DNA of 64,000 bases from Rhodospirillaceae bacterium (GTDB taxonomy: Bacteria; Pseudomonadota; Alphaproteobacteria; Rhodospirillales; Rhodospirillaceae), in the NCBI GenBank assembly GCA_029245025.1, contig JAQWQC010000034.1, positions 248,001-312,000 on the forward strand, written 5' to 3'. Shown piece by piece: positions 37,785 through 47,833 of the stretch (position 1 is the stretch's first letter; every line of letters starts with the position of its first letter). Made by a program: the position numbers and the translations under genes. Below the pieces are notes generated by a model. The model did not search any database. It had not been told where the DNA came from and worked only from the letters and a program-made list of their open reading frames with translations.

Positions 37785-37994
37785 ATGTCCATCACATCAC
37801 CTTGGCGAAGACCTGATAGGCCAAACGCAGGCCGCAGTCACCGTGAGACCCTGAGGTCATGTGCATTGGTTGGCTGTGGACTAGCTCTTGGTTTGCCCAA
37901 AGTCAGTGCCCAATCTGCATTTAATCCTGCGACCTCGCCCGGCCGCGGCATTCGCAGTTTACCTATGGTGGAGAATGGCGTGTACGTCTATTAA
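37785..37994 (+). CDS. Doubtful short exported frame
   Basis: This is a 69-codon frame with an acceptable ribosome site (GGAGCAAC). It encodes an Arg-rich start, then a hydrophobic segment with Cys (CALVGCGLALGLPKVSAQS) that could be a signal sequence. Its 3' end overlaps the convergent DehI-family gene by 36 nt. No family recognised; it may be spurious. Confidence 0.3.
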   Translation: MSITSPWRRPDRPNAGRSHRETLRSCALVGCGLALGLPKVSAQSAFNPATSPGRGIRSLPMVENGVYVY

Positions 37995-38831
37995 TCCGCG
38001 CCGCAAAACGGTAGCCAAGACGGTCATACGGCAAATGTTCAGTGAAAACTGACCAATCAGTCCCTTGAGGGTTGTTGCTGTTGAGAGATCCAGTGGCGCC
38101 ATATCGGGCAGTGGTAGAGTTTCGTATAAGGTAAGTGCATTGGTTTCCCCGGTCCTTTGCATGGTTTGTGCTGCACTCTCGAACGTGTCGTCTGCAAGAA
38201 GTGGTGTCAGGGCATCCTCAAGGTTTTCCAGAAAACCGGGCCACTGTCCAAAGTGACGGTAAAGAGATGGAATAACGCCCGTATCTTCGCCATGAGTTTG
38301 ACGGGCGAGATTATGCAAGGCGTCATGGGTCCTGATTGGTGCTGTTGCCGGGTCGACCATCGGTAATAATCCAACAAGATCGTTGCGATTGATAAGATCC
38401 GACATGTTGAGCGCAGGTCCTTTTGGCGTGCCAGGGCTCTGCGATGTGCCGTCTAGAGCGAGATCAATAATCTTCAGTCCGATTAGGTTCATCGGGTTTG
38501 CCCGACCATAAGCGTCTAGAACTCGATCAATCGCCACAACATCAGCCAACGAGAGATTGTTATTCGCGACGGGCGTGTTCAGGTCTGCTGAATGGCCTGG
38601 AAGGACGTCTGCTGTCAGCGCGGCGGCGGCGTCTGGGATTTCACCACTCGCATATAGAGGTCGAATAGTGCCCCACGCCCACATCAGGCACCCAGGCACG
38701 GTGGCCATATGGCGGAAAATAAGATTGACCATCGGTACGTCGACGACGGCGCGAAGATCGTCATAAAGGGCGGCAATTTCGCCGGTGGCGTCGTCTTCTT
38801 TGATTTCAGGAAGGGGAGCCTTGGCCACCAT
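37959..38831 (-). CDS. DehI-family protein (group I 2-haloacid dehalogenase-like)
   Basis: This 290-residue, mostly helical protein is built of two related halves. Half one has ATGEIAALYDDLRAVVDVP, then NLIFRHMATVPG and WAWGTIRPLY. Half two has SLYRHFGQWPGFLENLEDAL and ends ICRMTVLATVL. This matches the internal duplication of DehI, which hydrolyses D- and L-2-haloacids without a covalent intermediate. The Asp in LLPMVDPATAP occupies the position I associate with DehI's catalytic Asp. Most members in marine alphaproteobacteria are untested, so substrate and even activity are inferred. Confidence 0.72.
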   Translation of the reverse strand: MVAKAPLPEIKEDDATGEIAALYDDLRAVVDVPMVNLIFRHMATVPGCLMWAWGTIRPLYASGEIPDAAAALTADVLPGHSADLNTPVANNNLSLADVVAIDRVLDAYGRANPMNLIGLKIIDLALDGTSQSPGTPKGPALNMSDLINRNDLVGLLPMVDPATAPIRTHDALHNLARQTHGEDTGVIPSLYRHFGQWPGFLENLEDALTPLLADDTFESAAQTMQRTGETNALTLYETLPLPDMAPLDLSTATTLKGLIGQFSLNICRMTVLATVLRRGLIDVHAILHHR

Positions 38832-38844
38832 GTTGTCTTTGTCG

Positions 38845-39186
38845 TTATGCAGGCATGAGGCTTGATTGCCTCAACATGCCTTCCATCTCGTAGCCTGTGA
38901 TGGGCCTAGAATAAAAGTTACCCTGAATGACGTCGCACCCGAGGTCGCGCAAGAGGCCTGCTTGCTCCACAATCTCAGCGCCCTCGGCGACGATTTCGAG
39001 ATCCAGTCCCTTTGATATACCAAGAATGGTGCGTGCGTCTTCCGCAGCGAGTTGATCGCCAGTGTATCCCGTGAGCTTTTCAAAAGATTCGTTGACCCGG
39101 GCTATTTTCCCCGATTGATCGGTGGCCACAACGGCGTCGCTGGTCGCGCTGAGCATCGCGTGAAAAAGTGCTTCAGTATCCGGCAT
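38845..39186 (-). pseudogene. PAS-EAL signalling protein reduced by internal deletion
   Basis: This is an open frame of 113 residues. Residues 1-46 are the front of a PAS domain (FHAMLSATSDAVVATDQSG, FEKLTGYTGDQL). From about residue 52 the sequence is the last part of an EAL domain (ILGISKGLDLEIVAEGAE, then LRDLGCDVIQGNFYSRPI). The rest of PAS and the catalytic EAL core are missing, yet the frame is intact, as after an in-frame deletion. It cannot bind or cleave cyclic-di-GMP as it stands. It lies 13 nt upstream of, and on the same strand as, the DehI-family gene. Confidence 0.75.
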
Positions 39187-39264
39187 ACCTCAAGTCAATC
39201 CCACGTCCTAGAGAATCAGTATCGCTCAATGTACCCCGCTCCGACCCCGGTTGGTAGAGGTTAG

Positions 39265-40476
<1,212 letters not shown>

Positions 40477-40511
40477 TCTTGGCGACACGGGCTATCTTTT
40501 GAGGAAATTCA

Positions 40512-40892
40512 ATGAAAAATTTGTTCGATTCTCTGTCAGGGCATCGCATTGTAATTTCTCTTGTCTTGCTTTTTGTTGTCTTTCTCGTCCTGCCGCTTTC
40601 GCAGTCTGAGACGCATCATCACCTGGATTCTATCTCCGCTGATGAGATTGCCTGCGCTATCGATGTTCTAAAAGACGAAGGACATGTCGACGACAGCGCA
40701 AAGGCTCTCATAATCAGTCTATGGGAAATGAACAAAGAAGTCGTTCTTGCGAGGGAGCCTAGTGACGATGTCACGCGGGCCGCGTTCGTCAATGTGCGCA
40801 AAGACGGCGTGGTCTATGAAGCAAGAGTAGATATTTCAGCAGAAGAGGTTTTGCGATGGAATGTCATCTCAGGTGTGCAACCCAACCGTTAA
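40512..40892 (+). CDS. Membrane-anchored stand-alone copper amine oxidase N2-like domain
   Basis: This 126-residue protein has an N-terminal signal anchor (VISLVLLFVVFLVLPLS, about residues 14-31). One domain follows: HHHLDSISADEIACAIDVLKDEG, then ALIISLWEMNKE, AAFVNVRKDGVVYEARVDIS and a terminal WNVISGVQPN. This succession (HPLD.L..EEI..A..ILK, then VxxYEAxVDL..xxVxxWxxIxGVQP) is the N2 domain that precedes the catalytic core of copper amine oxidases. The core itself (TPQ tyrosine, copper histidines) is absent; the gene stops and frmB begins 48 nt later. Enzyme activity is therefore not expected; a binding or sensing role is possible. Confidence 0.65.
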   Translation: MKNLFDSLSGHRIVISLVLLFVVFLVLPLSQSETHHHLDSISADEIACAIDVLKDEGHVDDSAKALIISLWEMNKEVVLAREPSDDVTRAAFVNVRKDGVVYEARVDISAEEVLRWNVISGVQPNR

Positions 40893-40939
40893 TCTACCGT
40901 CTACGTTTCGTTGAAATAATATCTTGAGGCAATGTTCTG

Positions 40940-41797
40940 ATGATTATTGAGACTCTTTCCGAACACCAGAGTCACGGCGGTACTGTTGGTTTCTACCGTC
41001 ATGATTCCCAAGAAAATAATTGTACGATGCAGTTTTCCGTTTTTGTACCGCCTCAAGCCAAGTCCGGGCCTGTTCCGGTGCTCACTTACCTAGCTGGTTT
41101 AACCTGCACCGAAGAAACGTTTATGATCAAAGGTGGAGCGCATCGTATTGCAGCTGAGCTCGGTCTTATGCTTGTGGCGCCGGATACGTCACCGCGAGGT
41201 GAAAATGTTCCTGATGACCCTGACGGCGGCTGGGACTTTGGCCTTGGGGCAGGGTTTTGCCTGGATGCCACCGAAGCGCCGTATGCGACGAACTATCGTA
41301 TGTACTCCTATATCACGCGGGAGCTGCGTGCTCTGATCGCTAATCACTTTCCGGCAGATTCCAAACGAGAAGGTATTTTTGGGCATTCCATGGGTGGCCA
41401 TGGCGCTTTGACCATTGGCCTCAAGAATCCGCTCGTCTATCGCAGTATTTCAGCCTTTGCGCCCATTTGTTCCCCACTCAACTGCCCCTGGGGTGAGAAA
41501 GCGCTGCCGCTCTATCTTGGGCTCGATCAAGAGACTTGGACACAGTATGACGCGTCCGCTCTCATTGCTGGGCTGGAAAAGAATGAGGCCCACAAACGGC
41601 CACCCTTGCTCGTTGACCAAGGGATGAACGACCAGTTCCTCGAAAGTCAGCTGCGCCCCCATTTACTGGAGAATGCCTGCTCAGAAGTAGGAATGGCCCT
41701 GACTCTGCGCAGTCATGCCGGGTATGATCACGGTTACTATTTCATCTCGACCTTCATGGAAGATCATCTCCGTCATCACGCTGAAGCGCTTATCTAA
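40940..41797 (+). CDS. frmB: S-formylglutathione hydrolase
   Basis: This 285-residue esterase-D family serine hydrolase releases formate and glutathione from S-formylglutathione. It shows the N-terminal SHGGTVGFYRHDS, YLAGLTCTEETFMIKGGAHR and APDTSPRGENVPDD. The nucleophile elbow is FGHSMGGHGALT, with a C-terminal catalytic His in SHAGYDHGYYFI. It is paired with frmA, the amine-oxidase-domain gene sitting between them, and delivers formate to the FDH encoded 5 kb downstream. Confidence 0.96.
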   Translation: MIIETLSEHQSHGGTVGFYRHDSQENNCTMQFSVFVPPQAKSGPVPVLTYLAGLTCTEETFMIKGGAHRIAAELGLMLVAPDTSPRGENVPDDPDGGWDFGLGAGFCLDATEAPYATNYRMYSYITRELRALIANHFPADSKREGIFGHSMGGHGALTIGLKNPLVYRSISAFAPICSPLNCPWGEKALPLYLGLDQETWTQYDASALIAGLEKNEAHKRPPLLVDQGMNDQFLESQLRPHLLENACSEVGMALTLRSHAGYDHGYYFISTFMEDHLRHHAEALI

Positions 41798-41847
41798 TAT
41801 CGTCGGCGCGTCACACGTGCGATCATTGCAAAAAGGATAGACCGCTC

Positions 41848-43107
41848 ATGCGTCGCGTTTTTTACGGTTGGGTAGTGCTGGGCGGTCTTTGTCTCGCGTA
41901 TGCCGCATCCAATGGAATTCTGCTTTCCGCGCTTCCATTGTTTTACCCGTCATTGATCGACGAGTTTGGGTGGACGGAAAGCCAAGTTACGCAGCCAGCC
42001 GCACTTTCCTTTCTTGCAACGGCTATATTTTCCTTATTTGTCGGGTTTCTCGTTGACAAGTTTAAGCCTCGGGTACTGATGGTCGCAGGCTCGACTGTTT
42101 ATGTATGCGTGCTTGTCGTCTTAAGTTCCATAACGACCTTGACCCAAATGTCAGCGTTGTACGTCGGAATTTCCGTCGCGCTGTCCCTCAACGGTATTCT
42201 TCCCAGCATGGTTATCGCGAGCCGCTGGTTCGCTAAGTACCGCGGCGTTGCTGTCGGCATACTGCTGATGTCGTCGAGTCTGGGTGGGGCGATTATGCCA
42301 CCTATAATTGCCCCGGTTATTGAGGTCGAGGGTTGGCGTGCAGCATGCATGGCTGTCGCGGGTATTGGCCTTTTCATGATGGTCCTGCCCTGCATTTTCC
42401 TGGTTCGCAATGATCCATCAGAGGCCCAGTCCGTTCCGGATGGCCGTGGTTTTGAAATGGATGAGTCCCAACCGGAAGTGAAAGGCAAACTTTCTGGCAT
42501 TTCGGTGCGCGACGCAATGAAGTCGCCCATGTTCTATCTGCTCGCCTTTGCAACCGGTGTCATGTGGTTCTGCATCACGGGCGTTGTGCAGCATCAATCT
42601 ATATATTTGGTGAGAGACGTCGGTATTCCGCTGAAAGATTTTAGCAATGCCTTGGTACTGTACTTTGTGTCGTCTGTGATTGGCAAATTCCTGTTTGGCT
42701 GGCTTAGCGATCACTTTGACAAGGCGAACATTATGATGTTGGCGACAGTGAATCTCACGGTTGGATTGGTGCTTTTCTCTATGATTAAAGGGGACAGCGC
42801 GTTTTCTCTACGGGCCTATGCTGTGGTGTATGGCATCGGATTTTCCGGTGCATTCACTATGATTCAGTTGATGATTGCGGATCTTTTTGCTGGTCCGACA
42901 TATGGGTCTATCCTTGGTATGTTCGTCTTCATTGACACGCTCGCCGGCGCGGTTGGCATTGTAGCCCTTGGATGGATAAAGGGTGCTACTGAGAGCTATA
43001 GCCCCGCGATCTACCTCATGATCGCGTTATGCATGGCTGCGTTCGTCTGTGTATATGTCATTAAGCGTACGACTTATCGAAGTGAGTCCGTAGCAGCCTC
43101 AACCTAG
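41848..43107 (+). CDS. MFS transporter, first of three tandem paralogues
   Basis: This 419-residue protein has 12 predicted helices, with a hydrophilic loop near residue 200. It opens RRVFYGWVVLGGLCLAYAASNG, a start shared by all three carriers, and shares SRWFAKYRGVAVGILLMSSSLGGA and the second-half motif FGWLSDHFDKANIM. The family resembles oxalate/formate antiporter and monocarboxylate-type MFS proteins. Position between formate production and formate oxidation suggests formate, oxalate or another small carboxylate, which remains inference. It begins 50 nt after frmB. Confidence 0.88.
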   Translation: MRRVFYGWVVLGGLCLAYAASNGILLSALPLFYPSLIDEFGWTESQVTQPAALSFLATAIFSLFVGFLVDKFKPRVLMVAGSTVYVCVLVVLSSITTLTQMSALYVGISVALSLNGILPSMVIASRWFAKYRGVAVGILLMSSSLGGAIMPPIIAPVIEVEGWRAACMAVAGIGLFMMVLPCIFLVRNDPSEAQSVPDGRGFEMDESQPEVKGKLSGISVRDAMKSPMFYLLAFATGVMWFCITGVVQHQSIYLVRDVGIPLKDFSNALVLYFVSSVIGKFLFGWLSDHFDKANIMMLATVNLTVGLVLFSMIKGDSAFSLRAYAVVYGIGFSGAFTMIQLMIADLFAGPTYGSILGMFVFIDTLAGAVGIVALGWIKGATESYSPAIYLMIALCMAAFVCVYVIKRTTYRSESVAAST

Positions 43108-43119
43108 GGACTAAAATCT

Positions 43120-44382
43120 ATGCCGCGTATTTTTTACGGATGGTTTGTTCTTTTCGCTCTGTTCGTAACCTACGCGGTGTCCAACGGCATTTCCAATTTC
43201 ACGCTGCCTCTGCTGTATCCCTCTCTTATTGGGGAGTTTTCCTGGAACGAAGCGGAAGTTACGCGCCCGGCGGCGCTTATGTTCTTTGCGGCAGCGTTTT
43301 ATTCCATCGCCGTTGGTTTTCTAATTGATCGCTTCTCAGCCCGTCTAATGATGATTATTGGCGCGTTCATCGTCATCATTGATCTTGTCGCTTACACCTT
43401 CATCTCAGAGCTTTGGCATCTGACAGCGGTCCACCTCATTTTTTCTTTTGGGCTGACCCTCTGCGGGATGATGCCTGTGATGGTTGTGGCCAGTCGATGG
43501 TTCACGAAATACCGTGGGGTCGCGTTCGGTATATTGCTAATGGCGTCCAGTTTCGGCGGTGCAGTTTTGCCTTTGACCATCGCTGGAGCATTGCAGGAAA
43601 GCGATTGGCGCGCCGCGCTATGGACCCTCATAACGTTTGCCGCGGTCTTTATGGTTGCACCACTGGTGTGGCCACTGCGTAGCAAACCTGAAAATGTTGG
43701 CACAACGCCCGACGGCCTTCCTCTCGGGGAAGAAGGGTCCGCAGAGCAGCAAGAACAGCGTGGTGTTGCAGCTGGCGCAACCATTCGCCAAGCCATGACC
43801 ATGCCGGTCTTCTATTTACTCATTGTTGCTACCGGCACGCTGTGGTTTTGCATTACCGGTATTCTCCAGCATCAGTCAATTTACCTGGGGCGAGATCGGG
43901 GATTGGAGGGCGCTGAGCTGGCGTTCGCATTTAGTGTCTTTTTTTGGTGCTCAATCATCGGCAAGGTTTTGTTCGGCTGGCTCAGCGATAAATTTTCAAA
44001 GGGCCGTATCATGCTGCTCGCTATCCTCAATATCACATTCGGGCTGGTTATCCTGCGTATGGTCGATGGGTCCAGCATGACGATGATCTATCTTTATGCG
44101 CTGGTGTATGGAATCGGATTCTCAGGCACCTTCACCATGATTCAATTGATGATTGCGGAGCTGTTTGCGGGGCCAACTTACGGCCGAATTCTTGGCGTGT
44201 ACTTTTTTATCGATACTCTGGCCGCTGGTGCAGGGATTAGCCTCACCGGAGAGATTCGCGTTCGGGCAGACAGCTATATCCCAGCCATTGATATGATGAT
44301 TGGTATGTGCGTGATAGCGGTCGTCTGCGTGATCGCAATAAACCGTCTGGCGGCGAAGCCAAGCCCGTCGGTTACAGCGTGA
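43120..44382 (+). CDS. MFS transporter, second tandem paralogue
   Basis: This 420-residue, 12-helix carrier starts 12 nt after the first and is closely similar along its length (PRIFYGWFVLFALFVTYAVSNG; SRWFTKYRGVAFGILLMASSFGGA; FGWLSDKFSKGRIML). The central loop carries KPENVGTTPDGLPLGEEG, which is nearly repeated in the third copy but not the first. Copies two and three are therefore probably the more recent pair. Presumed substrate as for the first copy. Confidence 0.88.
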   Translation: MPRIFYGWFVLFALFVTYAVSNGISNFTLPLLYPSLIGEFSWNEAEVTRPAALMFFAAAFYSIAVGFLIDRFSARLMMIIGAFIVIIDLVAYTFISELWHLTAVHLIFSFGLTLCGMMPVMVVASRWFTKYRGVAFGILLMASSFGGAVLPLTIAGALQESDWRAALWTLITFAAVFMVAPLVWPLRSKPENVGTTPDGLPLGEEGSAEQQEQRGVAAGATIRQAMTMPVFYLLIVATGTLWFCITGILQHQSIYLGRDRGLEGAELAFAFSVFFWCSIIGKVLFGWLSDKFSKGRIMLLAILNITFGLVILRMVDGSSMTMIYLYALVYGIGFSGTFTMIQLMIAELFAGPTYGRILGVYFFIDTLAAGAGISLTGEIRVRADSYIPAIDMMIGMCVIAVVCVIAINRLAAKPSPSVTA

Positions 44383-44487
44383 GAGAGTAAAAATCCACCT
44401 TTGAAAAGAGTATCCCTGGACCCGTCTTTTGCGTAGTTTTAGGTCCTATTTCAATCAAGCGCCCCAACCAGGGCCTGTTCCACAGGG

Positions 44488-45768
44488 ATGAAGCAAATGC
44501 GGGTATTTTACGGCTGGTGGGTTCTGGGCGGCTTGTTTCTCATGTATGCCGTGTCCAATGGTATCTCCACATTTACTTTGCCGATTTTCTACTCGTCGTT
44601 CGTCGATGAATTCGGCTGGAGTTATCGAGAAGTCACGCAGCCTGCTGCGATCAAATTTCTTTTTGCGGCGATCTATAATTTGTCAGTCGGTTTCTTGTTA
44701 GACCGTTATTCACCGCGCCCGATTATGGGCGCCGGTGCTCTCATCATGGTGGCGGGGCTTGTTTCATTCCTTTATATGGACAGTCTTTTGCATTTCACTG
44801 CCATCTATTTGCTTATCGCATTCGGTCTTTCCATGTGTGGCCTTGTGCCTTCCATGCTCACGGCCAGTCGGTGGTTCACAAAATATCGCGGCCGCGCCGT
44901 CGGTATTTTGTTGATGGCGTCCAGCCTGGGCGGTGCAGTTCTTCCTAAAATCATCCAGACCCCTATGGCTGAAGGGGATTGGCGGATGGCTATGATGGTT
45001 CTTGCGGGTATCGGCTTTTTCGGAATGTTCCTGCCAGTTTTATGGCCCGTCCGTGGCCGGCCAGAAGACAAGGATACGACCCCTGATGGACTGCCTCTCG
45101 AAGGTGCTCAGGCACAGGGGGCCGCCGATAAACAGATTGGCATTTTTGGTGGGGCGCCTCTTGGTGAGGCCGCGAGAATGCCTGTGTTTTACTATTTGCT
45201 TATCGCGACAGGCATTCTTTGGTTCTGCATTACGGGCGTAACCCAACATCATGCGTTGTTCCTTGAGAAGGATGCTGGGTACAGTCGCTCTGATGTCATC
45301 GATGTTGTATTCATCTTCTTCCTTTGCGCTATCGTCGGTAAATTTACGTTTGGTTGGCTCAGCGATCACGTCAACCGGTTGCTGGTTATGTTTCTCGCTG
45401 CAGCAAATTTAGGACTTGGATTGATTATCCTTCGTCTTGTTGATGGCGAGAGCGTCTTGATGACTTATGCCTATGCAGTGGTCTTCGGGATTGGTTTCTC
45501 CGGAACATTTACGATGATTCAACTCACGATCGCTGAGTTGTTTGCCGGACCCACCTACGGTCGTATCCTAGGTGTTTACGTTGCTGTTGATACTATTTCA
45601 GCATCGGCCGGTATTTTCAGTCTTGGTGTTATGAGGGATGCGTTAGGCAGTTACTATCGTTCATTTGAACTTATGCTGTTATTGGTCGCTATCGCCCTAG
45701 CCTGTGTTTGGGCAATTAAGAAAGCCGCAGATGCACGAGAGGCGCCTCAGGCAGCGGCCGCTGAATAG
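44488..45768 (+). CDS. MFS transporter, third tandem paralogue
   Basis: This 426-residue, 12-helix carrier has its start at ATG 44488 or 44497 (MRVFYGWWVLGGLFLMYAVSNG). It shares the central-loop text GRPEDKDTTPDGLPLEGA with copy two, and GFSGTFTMIQLTIAELFAGP with both others. A 105-bp gap precedes it, longer than others in the run, so an extra promoter is possible. It ends about 40 nt before fdsG, tying the carriers to formate dehydrogenase. Confidence 0.88.
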   Translation: MKQMRVFYGWWVLGGLFLMYAVSNGISTFTLPIFYSSFVDEFGWSYREVTQPAAIKFLFAAIYNLSVGFLLDRYSPRPIMGAGALIMVAGLVSFLYMDSLLHFTAIYLLIAFGLSMCGLVPSMLTASRWFTKYRGRAVGILLMASSLGGAVLPKIIQTPMAEGDWRMAMMVLAGIGFFGMFLPVLWPVRGRPEDKDTTPDGLPLEGAQAQGAADKQIGIFGGAPLGEAARMPVFYYLLIATGILWFCITGVTQHHALFLEKDAGYSRSDVIDVVFIFFLCAIVGKFTFGWLSDHVNRLLVMFLAAANLGLGLIILRLVDGESVLMTYAYAVVFGIGFSGTFTMIQLTIAELFAGPTYGRILGVYVAVDTISASAGIFSLGVMRDALGSYYRSFELMLLLVAIALACVWAIKKAADAREAPQAAAAE

Positions 45769-45806
45769 AGTCTAATCAGGGCTAGAGATTGCGAGACGTC
45801 GATTCT

Positions 45807-46274
45807 ATGCAGGAACTGGATGATAAAAAGATGGTTTTCAAGGTCTGTCAGGATCATGGTAATCGCCCAGCAGATCTCGTCCAGATTTTGCACGAGGTGC
45901 AAGCTCATAAGGGTTTCCTCAGTGATGAAGTCTTAAGAGAAATCGCGTCCTGCCTCAACCTTTCCCGCGCTGAGGTGCATGGCGTCGTTAGTTTCTATCA
46001 TGACTTTCGCCGTGTCCCGGCTGGTAAGACCGTGGTTAAGATTTGTCTGGCAGAGGCCTGTCAGGCTGTGGGGTGTGACGAGCTCAAAGAACATGCAACG
46101 CAGACCCTCTCAGTGGGTCTGGGAGAGACATCGTCTGGTGGTGCGGTATCTTTGCAGCATGTGTATTGTTTAGGCAATTGCGCCCTGGGACCAGCGGTTA
46201 TGATCAACGGCAATCTATACGGCCGGGTCACACCAGAAAAATTGGATGCCTTGGTCTCTGAGGCTGAGTCATGA
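45807..46274 (+). CDS. fdsG: NAD-dependent formate dehydrogenase gamma subunit
   Basis: This 155-residue protein starts from ATG 45807; an in-frame TTG at 45789 is an alternative start. It is a NuoE-like thioredoxin-fold subunit with one [2Fe-2S] cluster, ligands in CLAEACQAVGC and CLGNCALGPAVMING. The N-terminus RPADLVQILHEVQAHKGFLSDE is the NuoE/FdsG helical bundle. It passes electrons from FdsA toward NAD at FdsB. Its stop overlaps the fdsB start by 4 nt (ATGA). Confidence 0.94.
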   Translation: MQELDDKKMVFKVCQDHGNRPADLVQILHEVQAHKGFLSDEVLREIASCLNLSRAEVHGVVSFYHDFRRVPAGKTVVKICLAEACQAVGCDELKEHATQTLSVGLGETSSGGAVSLQHVYCLGNCALGPAVMINGNLYGRVTPEKLDALVSEAES

Positions 46275-47824
46275 GTACAGTTACGGTCTTCGTGCCGAAA
46301 GATGCTGCGGCTATTTCGGTGGGGGCGGACGACGTTGCAGCCGCGCTTAGTCAAGAAGCGCAAAACCGAGGTATTGATATCAATCTTGTTCGCAACGGGT
46401 CGCGCGGCTTGCTATGGCTAGAGCCTCTGGTGGAAGTTGACACACCAACCGGGCGCGTTGCCTTTGGACCGGTTGCGACGAGCGATATTGCCAGTTTGTT
46501 TGACGCAGGATTTCTAAGAGGTGGCGATCATAATCTTGGCTATGGTCTGACCGAGGAAATTCCCTATTTGGCCAACCAGGAGCGACTGACCTTTGCCCGT
46601 TGCGGTGTTGCCGACCCATTGGATTTGCTGGCTTATGAAGCACTCGGCGGTCTTGTTGGTCTCAAGAAAGCGCTAGAGCTTGAGTCTTCTGCAATCGTAG
46701 AAGAAGTCACGCTGTCCGGATTAAGAGGCCGAGGCGGTGCCGGCTTCCCCGCCGGAATTAAATGGGAGACCGTGCGCAAAAAGGCCGCCGAACAAAAGTA
46801 TATCTGTTGTAACGCCGATGAAGGTGACAGCGGCACGTTTGCAGATCGTATGCTCATTGAGGGGGACCCCTTTGTGCTGCTTGAGGGCATGTTGATCGCC
46901 GGGCGGGCTGTCGGCGCTGATACCGGATACATCTATATTCGTTCAGAGTATCCCCATGCCATTCGCACACTCACAGACGCTATTTCGAGATTTGAACAAG
47001 CGGGCTTTCTTGGCGAAAACATCCTCGGCAGTGGGCAGGACTTTAATATTCACATACGAGTTGGCGCCGGGGCTTACATTTGCGGCGAAGAATCATCCAT
47101 GCTTGAAAGTCTGGAAGGCAAGCGCGGCCAGGTGCGCGCCAAGCCACCTATTCCCGCGACCAGTGGGCTATTTGGCAAGCCGACGGTGGTAAATAACGTC
47201 CTAACGCTTGCGACAGTACCGTATGTCCTGGCAAACGGTGGCAAATCATACAGTGAGTATGGGCAGAGCAAATCTCTTGGTACACAGCCCTTTCAATTGG
47301 CGGGTGACATTGCCCGTGGTGGTTTGGTTGAAAAAGCTTTTGGCATCACATTGCGTGAGCTGGTTGAAGATTTTGGTGGAGGAACGCGCAGTGGGCGACC
47401 GGTTCGCACAGCGCAAGTCGGTGGTCCATTGGGCGCCTATATTCCTCAATCCGCCTTTGACGTCCATATGGATTATGAAAGTCTCTCCGGGTCGGGCGCT
47501 ATGCTGGGGCATGGCGGTGTCGTTGTATTTAACGATTCGGTTGATATGGCCAGACAGGCTCGGTTTGCCATGGAATTTTGCGAAATCGAATCATGCGGTA
47601 AGTGCACGCCCTGCCGCATTGGATCGGTGCGCGGTAAGGAAACTCTTGATAAGATAATTGCCGGAGCGAATCTGGAGAAAAACCTGGCCGTGCTCGACGA
47701 TCTTTGCGTGTTGATGACCGATGCATCGCTGTGTGCCATGGGCGGGCTAACCCCCATGCCGGTGACGAGTGCCCTCAAGCACTTTCCGGAGGACTTTGGT
47801 TCGGCACGACAGGCGGCGGAGTAG
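46271..47824 (+). CDS. fdsB: NAD-dependent formate dehydrogenase beta subunit
   Basis: This 517-residue NuoF-like diaphorase subunit has an N-terminal thioredoxin-like region of about 100 residues. The NADH/FMN domain follows (GLRGRGGAGFPAGIKWE; CNADEGDSGTFADRMLIEGDP; GAGAYICGEESSMLESLEG). A C-terminal [4Fe-4S] site reads ESCGKCTPCRIGSVRG plus a later cysteine in SLCAMGG. It reduces NAD with electrons from formate. It is translationally coupled to fdsG and 9 nt ahead of fdsA. Confidence 0.96.
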   Translation: MSTVTVFVPKDAAAISVGADDVAAALSQEAQNRGIDINLVRNGSRGLLWLEPLVEVDTPTGRVAFGPVATSDIASLFDAGFLRGGDHNLGYGLTEEIPYLANQERLTFARCGVADPLDLLAYEALGGLVGLKKALELESSAIVEEVTLSGLRGRGGAGFPAGIKWETVRKKAAEQKYICCNADEGDSGTFADRMLIEGDPFVLLEGMLIAGRAVGADTGYIYIRSEYPHAIRTLTDAISRFEQAGFLGENILGSGQDFNIHIRVGAGAYICGEESSMLESLEGKRGQVRAKPPIPATSGLFGKPTVVNNVLTLATVPYVLANGGKSYSEYGQSKSLGTQPFQLAGDIARGGLVEKAFGITLRELVEDFGGGTRSGRPVRTAQVGGPLGAYIPQSAFDVHMDYESLSGSGAMLGHGGVVVFNDSVDMARQARFAMEFCEIESCGKCTPCRIGSVRGKETLDKIIAGANLEKNLAVLDDLCVLMTDASLCAMGGLTPMPVTSALKHFPEDFGSARQAAE

Positions 47825-47833
47825 GACGGTTAG

